DNA of 6,216 nucleotides, from contig JAAVYC010000089.1 in NCBI GenBank assembly GCA_022790905.1, positions 1 to 6,216 on the forward strand, written 5' to 3'. The stretch comes from Lachnospiraceae bacterium. GTDB lineage: Bacteria > Bacillota > Clostridia > Lachnospirales > Lachnospiraceae. Below are positions 6,104 to 6,216 of the stretch, piece after piece. Both the position numbers and the translations under genes were made by a program. Below the pieces are notes generated by a model. That model saw nothing but the letters and a program-made list of their open reading frames with translations. It searched no databases and had not been told where the DNA came from. How positions within the stretch are numbered: position 1 is the stretch's first letter; each line of letters opens with the position of its first letter.

Positions 6104-6132
6104 ACTATATTCCCAATATTTTTTCTACCCAA
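6104..6132 (-). promoter_or_regulatory. Candidate promoter for the aminopeptidase-lipoprotein unit
   Basis: TATAGT (6109-6104), five of six matches, lies 17 bases after TTGGGT (6132-6127), which matches only the TTG of the -35 consensus. The start would be near 6097, giving a leader of about 70 bases. No better pair was seen in the gap. Confidence 0.4.
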
Positions 6133-6147
6133 ACACCATGTATTTAT

Positions 6148-6216
6148 TCAGAAAAGTCTTTTTTCCTCCTCCCCCTTACGGTATAATGTCCACGTAAGCA
6201 ATGAGCAGTGCCAAAT
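6148..6216 (-). CDS. Possible C-terminal end of an unidentified gene
   Basis: From the right edge one minus-strand frame stays open for 22 codons and ends with TGA at 6150-6148. Its end reads LLTWTLYRKGEEEKRLF, a hydrophobic stretch followed by a charged tail, as at the end of a membrane protein. A second frame ends earlier at 6178-6176 after LALLIAYVDIIP, and a third at 6145-6143. I cannot choose firmly among them, and the stretch may be noncoding. Confidence 0.25.
   Translation of the reverse strand: MWHCSLLTWTLYRKGEEEKRLF

Noticed and set aside
6175..6198. CTTACG...CGTAAG dyad around a plus-strand TATAAT as a divergent promoter and operator
   Set aside because: There is no -35 box at a suitable distance on the plus strand. 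The ATG at 6201 has no ribosome site and would lie about six bases from the start. The stretch may instead be coding on the minus strand.
1..6216. CRISPR array, insertion sequence, toxin-antitoxin or phage genes
   Set aside because: No direct-repeat array, transposase, integrase or toxin-like small gene pair was seen on either strand.

Overview
The window looks like a piece of a low-GC Firmicutes (Bacillota) chromosome, most likely Clostridia of the Lachnospiraceae type. The reasons are AT-rich DNA, strong GGAGG-type ribosome sites, sigma-A-like promoters, a DegV protein, a Clostridia-style M18 aminopeptidase and a transglutaminase-like lipoprotein. The genus is inference. All five complete genes lie on the minus strand, so transcription runs from high to low coordinates.

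Reading in the direction of transcription: a possible C-terminal gene fragment (6148-6216) is followed by a 118-base gap with a candidate promoter and a small palindrome. Next comes a two-gene unit, an M18 metallo-aminopeptidase (4740-6029) and, 13 bases on, a transglutaminase-fold lipoprotein (3590-4726). A 194-base gap then carries a candidate promoter and a structured leader with an 11-codon reading frame, leading to a DegV-family fatty-acid-binding protein (2550-3395) that ends at a clear intrinsic terminator. The terminator loop is also the -35 box of the next promoter. That promoter serves a second two-gene unit: a DUF2142/GT-C-like polytopic membrane protein starting at TTG (1061-2410) and a DPM1/GtrB-like GT2 glycosyltransferase with two C-terminal membrane segments (72-1013). 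At the left edge is a perfect consensus promoter (TTGACA-17-TATAAT), followed by bases compatible with the 5' end of a tRNA.

How the genes may work together: the GT2 enzyme probably loads a sugar onto polyprenyl phosphate at the inner membrane face, and the DUF2142/GT-C-like protein may use that lipid-linked sugar outside to decorate an envelope polymer. This is inferred from family and adjacency. The aminopeptidase, lipoprotein and DegV genes look like general peptide, envelope and lipid functions and show no obvious pathway link.

The most interesting signal is in the gaps. The leaders of the DUF2142 gene and of degV share one layout: a 6-bp stem of unrelated sequence, a loop containing GAARTGT, a following TTTGG, and an in-frame short reading frame ending at or just before the next gene's ribosome site. 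A bulged 16-bp inverted repeat also wraps the consensus promoter at the left edge. No complete novel defence, mobile or CRISPR system is visible. No gap between genes exceeds 200 bases.
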